From contig NZ_BMRC01000052.1 in NCBI RefSeq assembly GCF_014648435.1, positions 1 through 46,705 of the forward strand: DNA of 46,705 bases, written 5' to 3'. Each line of letters opens with the position of its first letter. The first letter of the stretch is position 1. The DNA comes from Nonomuraea spiralis. GTDB taxonomy: Bacteria > Actinomycetota > Actinomycetes > Streptosporangiales > Streptosporangiaceae. The position numbers were made by a program, and so were the translations under genes. This document shows positions 24,402-31,939 of this stretch, in pieces. A model generated the notes under the pieces. It made no database searches, had not been told where the DNA came from, and saw only the letters and a list, made by a program, of their open reading frames with translations.

Positions 24402-25478
24402 CTAGAGGTCGTGCTGCGCCTGAAGCTGGGCGATGATCTCCGCGGTCAGTTGCCGGGCCGTGCGGCCGGCGCCGATGAGGGTGGCCGAGGCGGGGCCGGT
24501 CCAGTCGCCATAGCCGAGCAGGTGCAGGCGCGGTTCGGCCAGGGCGCGGGTGCCGTCGGTGGGGATCACGCCGCCGGGGCCGCGCAGCCGTAGCGGGGCC
24601 AGGTGGGCCAATGCGGGACGGAAGCCCGTGCACCACACGATCGTGTCGTACGCCTCGGTGCTGCCGTCAGCCCACGCCACGCCGTCGGGGGTGATGCGGG
24701 AGAACATGGGCTCAGCCTTGAGCGCGCCCCGGTCTCGGGCCTCGCGTACGGACGGGACGGCGACGATGTCACCCAGGTCACCGACGCTTCCGGTGTTCTG
24801 TCCGGCCAGGGCGGCCTGATGGCGGCGGGTGGCCAGGTCGAACAGGGCGCGGCCGTCGATCTCGTCGGGCAGCAGCCGGGGCGGGCGCAGCGTCGCCCAG
24901 GTGGTCCGGGCGACCTGGGAGAGTTCGGCGAGGATCTGCGCGGCGGAGTTGCCGCCGCCCACGATGAGCACCCGGCGGCCGCGGAAGGGCTCGGGGCCGC
25001 GGTAGCCGGCGGCGTGCAGCTGCTCGCCGCGGAAGTCACCGATGCCTGGGTAGTGCGGCACGTAGGGACGCCACCAGGTGCCCGTGGCGCTGACGACGAC
25101 GCGGGCGTGCCAGGTGCCTGCGCCGCTGTCCACGGCCAGACGCTCACCGACATCTCGCACGGCCCGCACCGCGGCGGGGCGGACAACCGGCAGCCGATAG
25201 CGCTGCTCGTAGTCGGTGAGGTAAGTGGTGACGTGGGCGGCGTCCGGGTAGCCGCCGTCGGCTGGGATCGGCATCATGCGGCCGGGCAGGGAGCTGTACT
25301 GCGCGGGCGAGAACAGCCGCAGTGACGGCCAGGCATGCTGCCAGGCGCCGCCGGGGGCCTGCTGGGCGTCCAGGATGACGAAGTCGACGCCCGCCCGCCG
25401 CAGGTGGTAGCCGGCCGCCAGCCCGGCCTGCCCGGCGCCGATGACCACGACATCGGCCAGGCGCGCCGCGCCCGTCAT
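24402..25478 (-). CDS. arsO: ArsO-family flavin-containing monooxygenase
   Basis: 358 aa. FAD motif VVVIGAGQAGLAAGYHLRRA at the N-terminus, the family run SLRLFSPAQYSSLPG, a second dinucleotide motif VLIVGGGNSAAQIL and a C-terminal VWCTGFRPALAHL. These match ArsO, a flavoprotein repeatedly found in actinobacterial arsenic clusters, whose exact reaction is unsettled (oxidation of an arsenical is proposed). The start at 25478 overlaps the arsR3 stop by the ATGA arrangement, so arsR3-arsO is one unit. The stop abuts the operator array of the next unit. Confidence 0.85.
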   Translation of the reverse strand: MTGAARLADVVVIGAGQAGLAAGYHLRRAGVDFVILDAQQAPGGAWQHAWPSLRLFSPAQYSSLPGRMMPIPADGGYPDAAHVTTYLTDYEQRYRLPVVRPAAVRAVRDVGERLAVDSGAGTWHARVVVSATGTWWRPYVPHYPGIGDFRGEQLHAAGYRGPEPFRGRRVLIVGGGNSAAQILAELSQVARTTWATLRPPRLLPDEIDGRALFDLATRRHQAALAGQNTGSVGDLGDIVAVPSVREARDRGALKAEPMFSRITPDGVAWADGSTEAYDTIVWCTGFRPALAHLAPLRLRGPGGVIPTDGTRALAEPRLHLLGYGDWTGPASATLIGAGRTARQLTAEIIAQLQAQHDL

Positions 25479-25855
25479 ACGGTGAGGAGTTCCACGTCCA
25501 CCGGGCCAGGCCCCCCGGCTGGGGCGGCGAGCGGGGCGAACAGCGTGCCCAGCTTGTTCACCGCCTCGGGGATGATGCGGTAGTAGACCCAGGTGCCGCG
25601 GCGTTCGCCGTCGATCAGCCCGGCGGTACGCAGCACCTTGAGGTGGTGGGAGATGGTGGGGGCGGTCAGGTCGAAGGTGCCGGTCAGGTCGCAGACGCAT
25701 GCCTCACCGCCGGCGTGGGAGCCGATCATCGACAGCAGGCGCAGCCGCACCGGGTCGGCCACGGCCTTGAGCAGGGTGGCCAGCTCGGCGGCGTCGGCCT
25801 CGCCGAGCGGTTCGCGGGCGATCGGGGCGCAGCACTGGCCCGTCGGGACGGTCAT
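25475..25855 (-). CDS. arsR: ArsR-family repressor 3
   Basis: 126 aa. Two cysteine clusters: an N-terminal vicinal pair (Cys8-Cys9 in TGQCCAPI) and EACVCDL (Cys53, Cys55). This N-terminal plus helix-3 arrangement can form a three- or four-Cys arsenic site. Recognition helix LTAPTISHHLKVLRTAGLID. A strong AGGAGG ribosome site lies inside the 3' end of the upstream MFS gene, and its ATG overlaps that gene's TGA. It is the likely repressor for the TTAGAC-type boxes, one of which lies 16 bp upstream. Confidence 0.92.
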   Translation of the reverse strand: MTVPTGQCCAPIAREPLGEADAAELATLLKAVADPVRLRLLSMIGSHAGGEACVCDLTGTFDLTAPTISHHLKVLRTAGLIDGERRGTWVYYRIIPEAVNKLGTLFAPLAAPAGGPGPVDVELLTV

Positions 25856-27126
25856 GACAAGCCCTCCTGATTCGAAGCTTGTCTAAATCCTAGGCGATGA
25901 TAGGCCAGCAGCGCGAACGCGGCGATCCCGCAGGCGGCGGCGACCGCGCCCATCACCCAGCCGTAGCCAACGGCTTGGGCCAGGGCGACCGCGCCCAGCG
26001 GGGCCAGGGCCTTGTCGGCGACGGAGAAGATCGCGATGCGGCCGGCGAGCGAGGCGTAGGCGGTGGTGCCGTACCGGCCGACCAGCAGGTGCGGCAGGGT
26101 GATCGAGGCGATGCCGAACCCGAGCCCGAACAGCAGCACCGCGCCGATCGCGCCCGCCACGCTGCGCCCGACCAGCGGCAGCAGCAGCACGGCCACGCCT
26201 TGCAGGGCGAAGATGGCGGCGGCGATGAGGGCGGCGGGCAGCCGGGTCTGCAAGCCGGTGGTGATCAGCCGTCCGGTCACCGACAGCACGCCCAGCAGCC
26301 CGGCCAGCGTGGCGGCCAGCACGGGCGGGTGGCCGAGGTGGACCAGGTAGGTGATGAGCAGGACCGCCACGGTGGCGACCGCGCCGCCGTTGGCGGTGAA
26401 GGCGATCACCAGCAGCCAGAACGGCCGCCGGCGGGTGGCCGCCTTGACGATGGCGGCCCGCTCCTGCGCCTCAGCGGACGCCTGCGTGCTCGCCGTACGG
26501 GCGCGGCGGCGCAGCACGAGGGCGTGCAGCGGGATCGCCGCGGTCCCGTAGACCAGGGCCAGGATCACCAGCGCCGTACGCCAGCCGTACCGGTCGACCA
26601 GCAGGCCGGTCAGCGGCAGGAAGATCGAGGAGGCGAACCCGGCCACGATGGTCAACGCCAGCAGCCCGTTGGCCCGGCCACGCTCGTTGCCTGCGTACAG
26701 GGAGACGATGACGGCGAACGCGGCCTCGTACAGCACCAAGGAGCAGGCGACGCCGACGAGCGCGAACGCCGCGTACAACTGTGGCAAGGTCTCCACCCGC
26801 GACCAGGCCAGCACCGCCGCGGCGCCGAGCACCGACCCGGCGGTCATCAGGACGCGCCCGCCGCGGGCGTCCAGCAGACGGCCGACCAGCGGCGCGCACA
26901 GTGCGGCGATCAGGACGGACAGGGTGAGCGCCGCGGCGATCTGCGCGTTGGTGGCGTGCAGGTCGCGGGCCATGGGAGCGAGGAAGACGGAGAAGGCGTA
27001 GTAGAGCACGCCGTATCCGATGGTCTGGGTGACGGCCAGCGCCGCCACGACCCGCCAGCCGTGTCCGGAACGCGGCGGACCGCCGCCCTGCTGTTCGAGG
27101 GCGGCGGTCTCGGCGGGGGAACTCAT
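25852..27126 (-). CDS. Major facilitator superfamily transporter
   Basis: 424 aa with 12 predicted membrane segments. Typical MFS loop motifs: GRLLDARGGRVLM between spans 2 and 3, and LLVDRYGWRTALV in the first half. The C-terminal tail (RQASNQEGLS) is encoded by sequence that also contains an ArsR-type box and the arsR3 ribosome site. The start overlaps the upstream 87-aa gene stop (ATGA). It is not ArsJ-like in context, since no GAPDH gene is nearby. Export of an organic or conjugated arsenical is a reasonable guess from the operon, not shown by the sequence. Confidence 0.88.
   Translation of the reverse strand: MSSPAETAALEQQGGGPPRSGHGWRVVAALAVTQTIGYGVLYYAFSVFLAPMARDLHATNAQIAAALTLSVLIAALCAPLVGRLLDARGGRVLMTAGSVLGAAAVLAWSRVETLPQLYAAFALVGVACSLVLYEAAFAVIVSLYAGNERGRANGLLALTIVAGFASSIFLPLTGLLVDRYGWRTALVILALVYGTAAIPLHALVLRRRARTASTQASAEAQERAAIVKAATRRRPFWLLVIAFTANGGAVATVAVLLITYLVHLGHPPVLAATLAGLLGVLSVTGRLITTGLQTRLPAALIAAAIFALQGVAVLLLPLVGRSVAGAIGAVLLFGLGFGIASITLPHLLVGRYGTTAYASLAGRIAIFSVADKALAPLGAVALAQAVGYGWVMGAVAAACGIAAFALLAYHRLGFRQASNQEGLS
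25871..25886 (-). promoter_or_regulatory. ArsR-type box inside the 3' end of the MFS gene
   Basis: The reverse strand reads TTAGACAAGCTTCGAA, with a TAGGAT -10-like element immediately upstream. It lies 16 bp before the arsR3 start, giving arsR3-arsO a private regulated promoter within the operon. Confidence 0.55.
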
Positions 27127-27386
27127 GCCGGACAGGCGATCAGCGCGCGGCCCTCAGTCGTGGTCGCCCAGCCGCCCGCGCAGGTCTCGGCGACGAAACC
27201 TTGGGCCTGCAGCCGCCAGGCGAGCGTTCCCGCCATCCGGGCGATCGCCGGCGCGTAGCCGGGATTGGTGCTGGGCCTGCGGGCGGCGACCAGTTCGTCG
27301 GCCAGCCGGTTGGCAGGCATCGGCTCGTGGTCGCAGATGAGGCGCAGCGCCTCCTTCTGAGCGGCGGTGGGGTAGCCGTCGGACAT
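27123..27386 (-). CDS. Small winged-helix-like protein of unknown function
   Basis: 87 aa: MSDGYPTAAQKEALRLICDH, then a helical segment (MPANRLADELVAARRPSTNP), a second helix (IARMAGTLAWRLQAQGFVAE) and a short beta-like tail (GGWATTTEGRALI). The pattern resembles a compact winged helix, but it is not an ArsR. Cysteines 18, 69 and 85 are potential metal ligands. It overlaps the MFS start by 4 bp and follows the FAD oxidoreductase by 12 bp, so it belongs to the same operon. No family name recognised. Confidence 0.7.
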   Translation of the reverse strand: MSDGYPTAAQKEALRLICDHEPMPANRLADELVAARRPSTNPGYAPAIARMAGTLAWRLQAQGFVAETCAGGWATTTEGRALIACPA

Positions 27387-27398
27387 CCGGGGGTCCTT

Positions 27399-28814
27399 TC
27401 AGCCGCAGCAACTGCCGCCGGACTCGGCGGTGGCGCTCACGGTGGCGAGGGGAAGCGGGGTGGACAGCAGGCCGCCGCTGATGCCCGTGGCCAGGCCGAC
27501 CCGCTGCTCCTGGGCCTCGACCAGGCTGGAGGAGCACACGCCGGTCTCGGGCAGGTCGAGCTGCACGTCCCGGGCCGCCTCCCAGTCGCCCGCCAGCGCC
27601 GCCACGATCGAGCGGACCTGTTCGTATCCGGTGGCCATGAGGAACGTCGGCGCGCGGCCGTAGCTCTTGACGCCGACCGCGTAGTAGCCGGGCTCGGGGT
27701 GGGACAGCTCGTCCACGCCATGGGCCGGGACGGTGCCGCAGGAGTGCTGGTTGGGGTCGATCAGCGGGGCCAGGGCGCGGGGGGAGCCGAGCACCGGGTC
27801 CAGGTCGAGCCGGAGTTCGGAGGCGATGGAGTGGTCAGGGCGGTAGCCGGTGGCGGACACGATCCGGTCCACGGTGACGGCCTGCTCGTGGCCGGAGGGG
27901 TCGCGGCTGATCACCTCGACGCCCTGGTCGGTGGCGTTGACGCGGTGGGTGAAGAAGCCGGGCAGCAACTGGATGCGGCCGGATTCGACGTGGGCGCGCA
28001 GCCGGGTGCCGAGCGCGCCGCGGGCCGGGAGGGCGTCGGCCGCGCCGCCGCCGTAGGCGCGGGTGGCGCTGCCGGCGCGGATCGCCCAGGTGATCGGGGT
28101 GTTCTCCAGCTCGGCCAGGGCGAGCAGGGTGGTGGCGGCGGAGTGGCCGGCGCCGACGACCAGCACGCGCCTGCCCTCGTAGCGGTCGCGGTCGGCGCCC
28201 AGGACGTCGGGCAGGGCGTGGTCGACGGACACCTCGTTCTCGCCGTGGGCGGGCAGGCCGCTCGCGCCGAGCACGTTCGGGCTGGTGTAGGTGCCGGAGG
28301 CATCGATGACCGCGCGGGCCTGCAGTTCGGTGCCGTCGTCGAGCCGGATCAGGAACGGGGCCTGCTCGCGGCCGGCTGTGCGGACCCGGTCGTAGCCGAG
28401 ACGGCTGATCGCGCTCACCCGCGTGCCGAGCCGTACCCGGTCGCCGAACAGCTTGGCGAGCGGGGCGAGGTAGTCGTCGATGAGCTCGGCACCGGTCGGC
28501 AGCCAGTCGGAGTCAGGAGCCGTCCAGCCGTCGGCCTCCAGCAGGCGACGGGCGGCGGCGTCGATGTCGTACTTCCAGGGGCTGAACACCCGTACGTGCC
28601 CCCACTGCGCGATCGACGCGGCGATCTGCTCGCCGGCCTCCAGCACCAGGAAGTCGATGTCGCGTTCGGCCAGGTGGGCGGCGGCGGCCAGGCCGACCGG
28701 GCCGGAGCCGATCACGGCGACGGGCAGGTCGCACGTCTGCCCGGAGGTGGCCTGCTGAGGGGTGGCGAACTGCTCGATCTCGACGGCAACGGTGCCGCAG
28801 CAACTGTCACTCAT
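27399..28814 (-). CDS. FAD/NAD(P)-binding oxidoreductase with CCG at both termini
   Basis: 471 aa. It opens MSDSCCG (Cys5-Cys6) and ends GGSCCG (Cys469-Cys470). Between lie VAVIGSGPVGLAAAAHLAE (FAD), VLVVGAGHSAATTLL (NADPH) and IVSATGYRPDHS, the layout of flavin monooxygenases and related pyridine-nucleotide flavoproteins. No CxxC or CxxxxC redox-disulfide motif of thioredoxin reductase is evident, so it is not a standard ArsT. A C-terminal vicinal Cys pair recalls the flexible redox tails of mercuric reductase and high-Mr thioredoxin reductase (family knowledge). Such a tail could bind As(III) or deliver electrons. The ribosome site is GGAGAG. It is the first large gene of the minus-strand arsenic operon. 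Confidence 0.8.
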   Translation of the reverse strand: MSDSCCGTVAVEIEQFATPQQATSGQTCDLPVAVIGSGPVGLAAAAHLAERDIDFLVLEAGEQIAASIAQWGHVRVFSPWKYDIDAAARRLLEADGWTAPDSDWLPTGAELIDDYLAPLAKLFGDRVRLGTRVSAISRLGYDRVRTAGREQAPFLIRLDDGTELQARAVIDASGTYTSPNVLGASGLPAHGENEVSVDHALPDVLGADRDRYEGRRVLVVGAGHSAATTLLALAELENTPITWAIRAGSATRAYGGGAADALPARGALGTRLRAHVESGRIQLLPGFFTHRVNATDQGVEVISRDPSGHEQAVTVDRIVSATGYRPDHSIASELRLDLDPVLGSPRALAPLIDPNQHSCGTVPAHGVDELSHPEPGYYAVGVKSYGRAPTFLMATGYEQVRSIVAALAGDWEAARDVQLDLPETGVCSSSLVEAQEQRVGLATGISGGLLSTPLPLATVSATAESGGSCCG

Positions 28815-28839
28815 GACGGCTCTCCAGATGGCGCGCGGG

Positions 28840-28995
28840 TCAGCGGAAGGACAAGGACGACAGGGCGGAGGTGCGGGCGCGCTCGATGGCGGCATCGGCA
28901 CGGCAGACGCGGTCGCACACCTCCGAGGTGGCCTCGTTGAAGGTGAATTCCGAGGCGTCGGCGGGGCGGCGCAGGTTGGTGAGCAGAGCGCGCAT
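28840..28995 (-). CDS. 51-aa conserved-looking small Cys protein
   Basis: ATG 28995 has a near-perfect ribosome site (AGGAGGT, 5 bp away). The product is MRALLTNLRRPADASEFTFN, then EATSEVCDRVCRADAAIERA and a short tail. Cys27 and Cys31 form a CxxxC. Composition, ribosome site and position (25 bp before the flavoprotein, first in the operon behind two operator boxes) support a real gene. Function unknown; a small metal-binding or assembly factor is possible. Confidence 0.7.
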   Translation of the reverse strand: MRALLTNLRRPADASEFTFNEATSEVCDRVCRADAAIERARTSALSSLSFR

Positions 28996-29009
28996 CGCGC
29001 ACCTCCTGA

Positions 29010-29065
29010 ATAGAACTTCATCTAAACAGCTCAGATTCTGAACCACTGCTTAGAAGGTTGTCAAA
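29010..29065 (-). promoter_or_regulatory. Promoter of the minus-strand ars operon with two ArsR-type boxes
   Basis: On the reverse strand TTGACA (29059-29064), 18-nt spacer, CAGAAT (29035-29040). The box TTAGAAGGTTGTCAAA (29050-29065) covers the -35, and a second box, ATAGAACTTCATCTAA (29010-29025), lies about 15 bp past the -10. Occupancy of either would block transcription. Confidence 0.65.
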
Positions 29066-29110
29066 TCAGCAGAGCGCTCAGACCCTGGCGTACGACCGCC
29101 TCCTCCTCAG

Positions 29111-29452
29111 TCAGCCGCAACCGCCGACAGAGGGACCCTCGCCGGGCGGGCAGCACGCAGCCAAGGCCGCCTGCAGGTCGGCCAGCGCCTGCCGCACCCC
29201 ATCGGGATTGGCCCGGTAGTAGACGGTCTTCCACTCGCGTCGGGAGGCGAGCACTCCGCCCTCGCGCAGCGTCGCCAGGTGCGTGGAGGTGGCCGACTGG
29301 GCCAACGACAGACGCTCGGCCACCTGGCCCACGGTCAGCTCGACCCCACCCTCGAACAGGAACAGGATCTGCTGGCGGGTGTCGCTGGCCAGGGCCTTGA
29401 GGAAGCCTCGCGCCGCGTCGGTGAGCTGGATGCCGCTGCCTGCCGTCTGCAT
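29111..29452 (-). CDS. ArsR-family repressor 4
   Basis: 113 aa. FLKALASDTRQQILFLFEGG, then SLAQSATSTHLATLREGGVL (recognition helix) and REWKTVYYRAN (wing). It has no CVC motif at the DNA-binding helix; its cysteines are at the C-terminus instead (Cys100-Cys101, Cys112 in PSVGGCG), a different metal site from the other three ArsR proteins. It is divergent from the flavin monooxygenase across 53 bp, and upstream of the minus-strand operon promoter at 29059. Confidence 0.88.
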   Translation of the reverse strand: MQTAGSGIQLTDAARGFLKALASDTRQQILFLFEGGVELTVGQVAERLSLAQSATSTHLATLREGGVLASRREWKTVYYRANPDGVRQALADLQAALAACCPPGEGPSVGGCG

Positions 29453-29469
29453 GGCACGACTCTACCGTA

Positions 29470-29497
29470 TTGTCATTTCTGTATATGAGGATATGAT
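29470..29497 (+). promoter_or_regulatory. Leaderless-type promoter of the second flavin monooxygenase
   Basis: TTGTCA (29470-29475), 16-nt spacer, TATGAT (29492-29497), only 8 nt before the ATG at 29506, so transcription should begin at or next to the start codon. A direct repeat, ATATGA-GG-ATATGA (29483-29496), overlaps the -10 and may be the site of the divergent ArsR. Confidence 0.55.
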
Positions 29498-29505
29498 CCG
29501 GCGGC

Positions 29506-30573
29506 ATGGACACCATCGTCATCGGCGCCGGCCAGTCCGGCCTGGCAGCAGCCCGCGCACTACGCGACGCCGGCCGCACCCCCGTCATCCTCGAAGCCGG
29601 CCACACGCCCACCGGCTCATGGAGCAGCTACTACGACAGCCTCACCCTGTTCTCACCCGCCCGCTACAGCGCCCTGCCCGGCCAGGACTTCCCCGGCGAC
29701 GGCGACCACTACCCCACCCGTGACGAGGTCGTCGCCTACCTACGGCGCTACGCCGACAGCCTGGACGTCGAGATCCGCACCGGTACCCACGTCACCGCGG
29801 TGGCAGCCGACGGCTCGGGCGGCTTCCTCGTCCACACCGCCGCCGGGGACACCCTCCGCGCCATGGGCGTGATCGCCGCCAGCGGCTCCTTCGGCAACCC
29901 CTACATCCCCGCCCTTCCCGGCCAGGACGGCTACACCGGCCAAGCCCTCCACGTGGCCGACTACCGCAACCCCAAGCACTACGCCGGGCAGCGCGTCGTG
30001 GTGGTCGGCGGCGGCAACTCCGCCATCCAGGTCGCCTACGAACTGGCCGACGTGGCCGACGTCACGATCGCCTCACGCCAGCCGCTGCAACTCATGCCAC
30101 AGATCGTCGGCGGCAAGGACGTGCACTACTGGCACACCACCACCGGCTTCGACCAGCTTCCGCCCGCCTGGCTGGCCCGCATCGCCACCGGCACCCTGGT
30201 CATGGACACCGGCGACTACGCCGCAGCCCTGGCCGACGGCCGCCTGCGGCGCCGCCCCATGTTCACCGCCTTCGACGGCGACCACCTCATCTGGGCCGAT
30301 GGTGAACGCGAGAGCATCGACGCGGTCATCTACGCGACCGGTTACCTGCCGCACCTGGACTACCTGGCCCCGCTCGGCGCCCTCGACAAGACGGGACTCC
30401 CCCTGCACACCGGCGGCCTGTCCACCACTCACCTAGGGCTCGGCTACGTCGGGCTGGAGTTCCAGCGTTCCTTCGCCTCCAACACTCTGCGCGGCGTCCA
30501 CCGCGACGCCGAACACGTAGCGACACCGATCGCCGCCTACGCCGGCGGAGTATTGAGCGCCTACGGCCTTTGA
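29506..30573 (+). CDS. Flavin-containing monooxygenase, ArsO/CzcO-like
   Basis: 355 aa. FAD site IVIGAGQSGLAAARALRDAG, the run SLTLFSPARYSALPGQDFPG, NADPH site VVVVGGGNSAIQVAYEL and VIYATGYLPHLDYL near the C-terminus. It shares these markers with the ArsO at 24402 but is clearly different in sequence. The gene is divergent from an arsR whose product probably controls it. Likely substrate: an arsenical, by context; the same fold also oxidises other S, N or Se compounds. The start has no Shine-Dalgarno, in line with leaderless translation. Confidence 0.8.
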   Translation: MDTIVIGAGQSGLAAARALRDAGRTPVILEAGHTPTGSWSSYYDSLTLFSPARYSALPGQDFPGDGDHYPTRDEVVAYLRRYADSLDVEIRTGTHVTAVAADGSGGFLVHTAAGDTLRAMGVIAASGSFGNPYIPALPGQDGYTGQALHVADYRNPKHYAGQRVVVVGGGNSAIQVAYELADVADVTIASRQPLQLMPQIVGGKDVHYWHTTTGFDQLPPAWLARIATGTLVMDTGDYAAALADGRLRRRPMFTAFDGDHLIWADGERESIDAVIYATGYLPHLDYLAPLGALDKTGLPLHTGGLSTTHLGLGYVGLEFQRSFASNTLRGVHRDAEHVATPIAAYAGGVLSAYGL

Positions 30574-31213
30574 CCGGACGCCTCGTGCTCGTACGTCTCG
30601 ACGAATGTGTCGTAGTCCTCGGCGGGCGGGCGACGCGATCGACAACAGGCACTTTGGACGAGGCGTCCACGAAGCTGGGGAACGCCATGGCCGGCCACAC
30701 CGCCGCCTACGTCCGCTCCGGGACATCCGTTGAGAAACGAGCACCGCCACCCAAATGGTGACCTTGAGCAGCTCGCCCGGTTGCGGCTCGACCTCCGGCA
30801 CCAGGTCCAAGCAACAACGGCGCGCCTGAGCCGGATTCGTCCGGTCGTCGGCGTGTCCCCCGGGCGCCGTGCCCCTGTCGAAGACACCGGTGATCCGGTT
30901 GGCAAGCTGAGCGGCCACAACGACCTCGCCGCTGAAGGAGACCGTCGACCTGGACACCCCTGCCCACCGGCTCACCCCACGTCACCCGCGCTGCGCGCCG
31001 GTTCGGCAACTGGCCCCTCGATCTGACGCCACCTGAGCAATCCGCGGTAACCGGCCTCGCCTCAAACCCCGCGTGCTGCTCACCACCGGACTGCCGAAGG
31101 GGCTGTTGCGTGGACTCCTGCGGCTCACTCGAGTTCGGCGGGAGATCTTCACCCCACGACGTGGCCCCGGCCGAGAACGCGCGCGCCCACAGCCGGAGGC
31201 ATTGCGGGACCCG
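30574..31213 (-). pseudogene. Degraded coding sequence, not identified
   Basis: 640 bp with no intact gene. On the reverse strand, frame from GTG 30975: STVSFSGEVVVAAQLANRIT, GVFDRGTAPGGHADDRTNP and PQPGELLKVTIWVAVL read like protein. After about 30720 sense moves to other frames (AGHGVPQLRG; AEDYDTFVETYEHEAS). The layout, with a conserved LLKVTIWV-like strand, faintly recalls RidA/YjgF proteins, but I would not assign it. At least two frameshifts are needed. The stretch 30976-31213 shows nothing convincing. Confidence 0.35.
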
Positions 31214-31831
31214 TCAGTCGGCGACCTTGCCGAACAGATGGTTGGCGGGGGCATCGGGGTCGTTGCCGTAGAAGTACTCCGCGAGCGCCTGGTGGAACTC
31301 GGTGCGATCCAGCACGCCTGAGCCGTCCAGGTCCAGAGCGGTGAAGACCGCGCCGCAGTGCTCGACGGGGAGATTGCCGGCCAGGCCGAAGATCTGCTGG
31401 AACTCCTCCTGGTCGATCTTGTCGTTGCCGTCGAGATCGATGAGGTCGAAGTAGCAGTCGGCCACCAGCTGGATCTGCTGCGGGTACAGGGCGGGGTCGG
31501 TCAGGGCCCGTTGGAACCCTTCGGTCATCTCCCGCAGGTCGACCTTCCCGTCACCGTCCTGATCCATCGGAGCGATCACGTGGGTCCAGAACGCGTCCAG
31601 CTCCTGGGTGAGCCGCTGGGCTGTCGGGGACTGCGACGCGTCACGGGCGACGATATAGCGCTCGGCCATCAGCAGGACGTCTTGCCGGGTGATGACCCCG
31701 TCCCCGTCGACGTCGGCGCCCCTGAACCACTGGCGGTATTTGCGTTCTTGAAGGGCGGTCATGCCGACGTGAGCGCCGGAGGTGGTGCGCTCGGGCGGGG
31801 TGGGCAGGCGGGAGCTGAACGACTCCGACAT
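31214..31831 (-). CDS. EF-hand calcium-binding protein (calerythrin-like)
   Basis: 205 aa with four EF-hand loops: DVDGDGVITRQD, DQDGDGKVDLRE, DLDGNDKIDQEE and DLDGSGVLDRTE. Loop 1 ends in Asp instead of the usual Glu, and loop 3 has Asp where Gly is normal at position 6, so those two sites may be weaker. The size and spacing resemble sarcoplasmic calcium-binding protein/calerythrin, known in Saccharopolyspora and Streptomyces. It is a cytoplasmic calcium buffer or sensor. AAAGGAA precedes ATG 31831. It lies 108 bp after ureD on the same strand and may or may not be in the urease operon. Confidence 0.92.
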   Translation of the reverse strand: MSESFSSRLPTPPERTTSGAHVGMTALQERKYRQWFRGADVDGDGVITRQDVLLMAERYIVARDASQSPTAQRLTQELDAFWTHVIAPMDQDGDGKVDLREMTEGFQRALTDPALYPQQIQLVADCYFDLIDLDGNDKIDQEEFQQIFGLAGNLPVEHCGAVFTALDLDGSGVLDRTEFHQALAEYFYGNDPDAPANHLFGKVAD

Positions 31832-31939
31832 GGTGCGGTTCCTTTCATGTTGAGGATCAGCAGTGATCCACCTCGAAGGGCTGTGACGTTGTGGGGCGCT
31901 GTGTGCGGGCGAGCTCTGTGGCGGCCGACGACGTGGTGC

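Noticed and set aside
27399..28814. Assignment of this flavoprotein as thioredoxin reductase (ArsT)
   Set aside because: It lacks a CxxC redox motif in the expected domain and is longer; the core resembles flavin monooxygenases.
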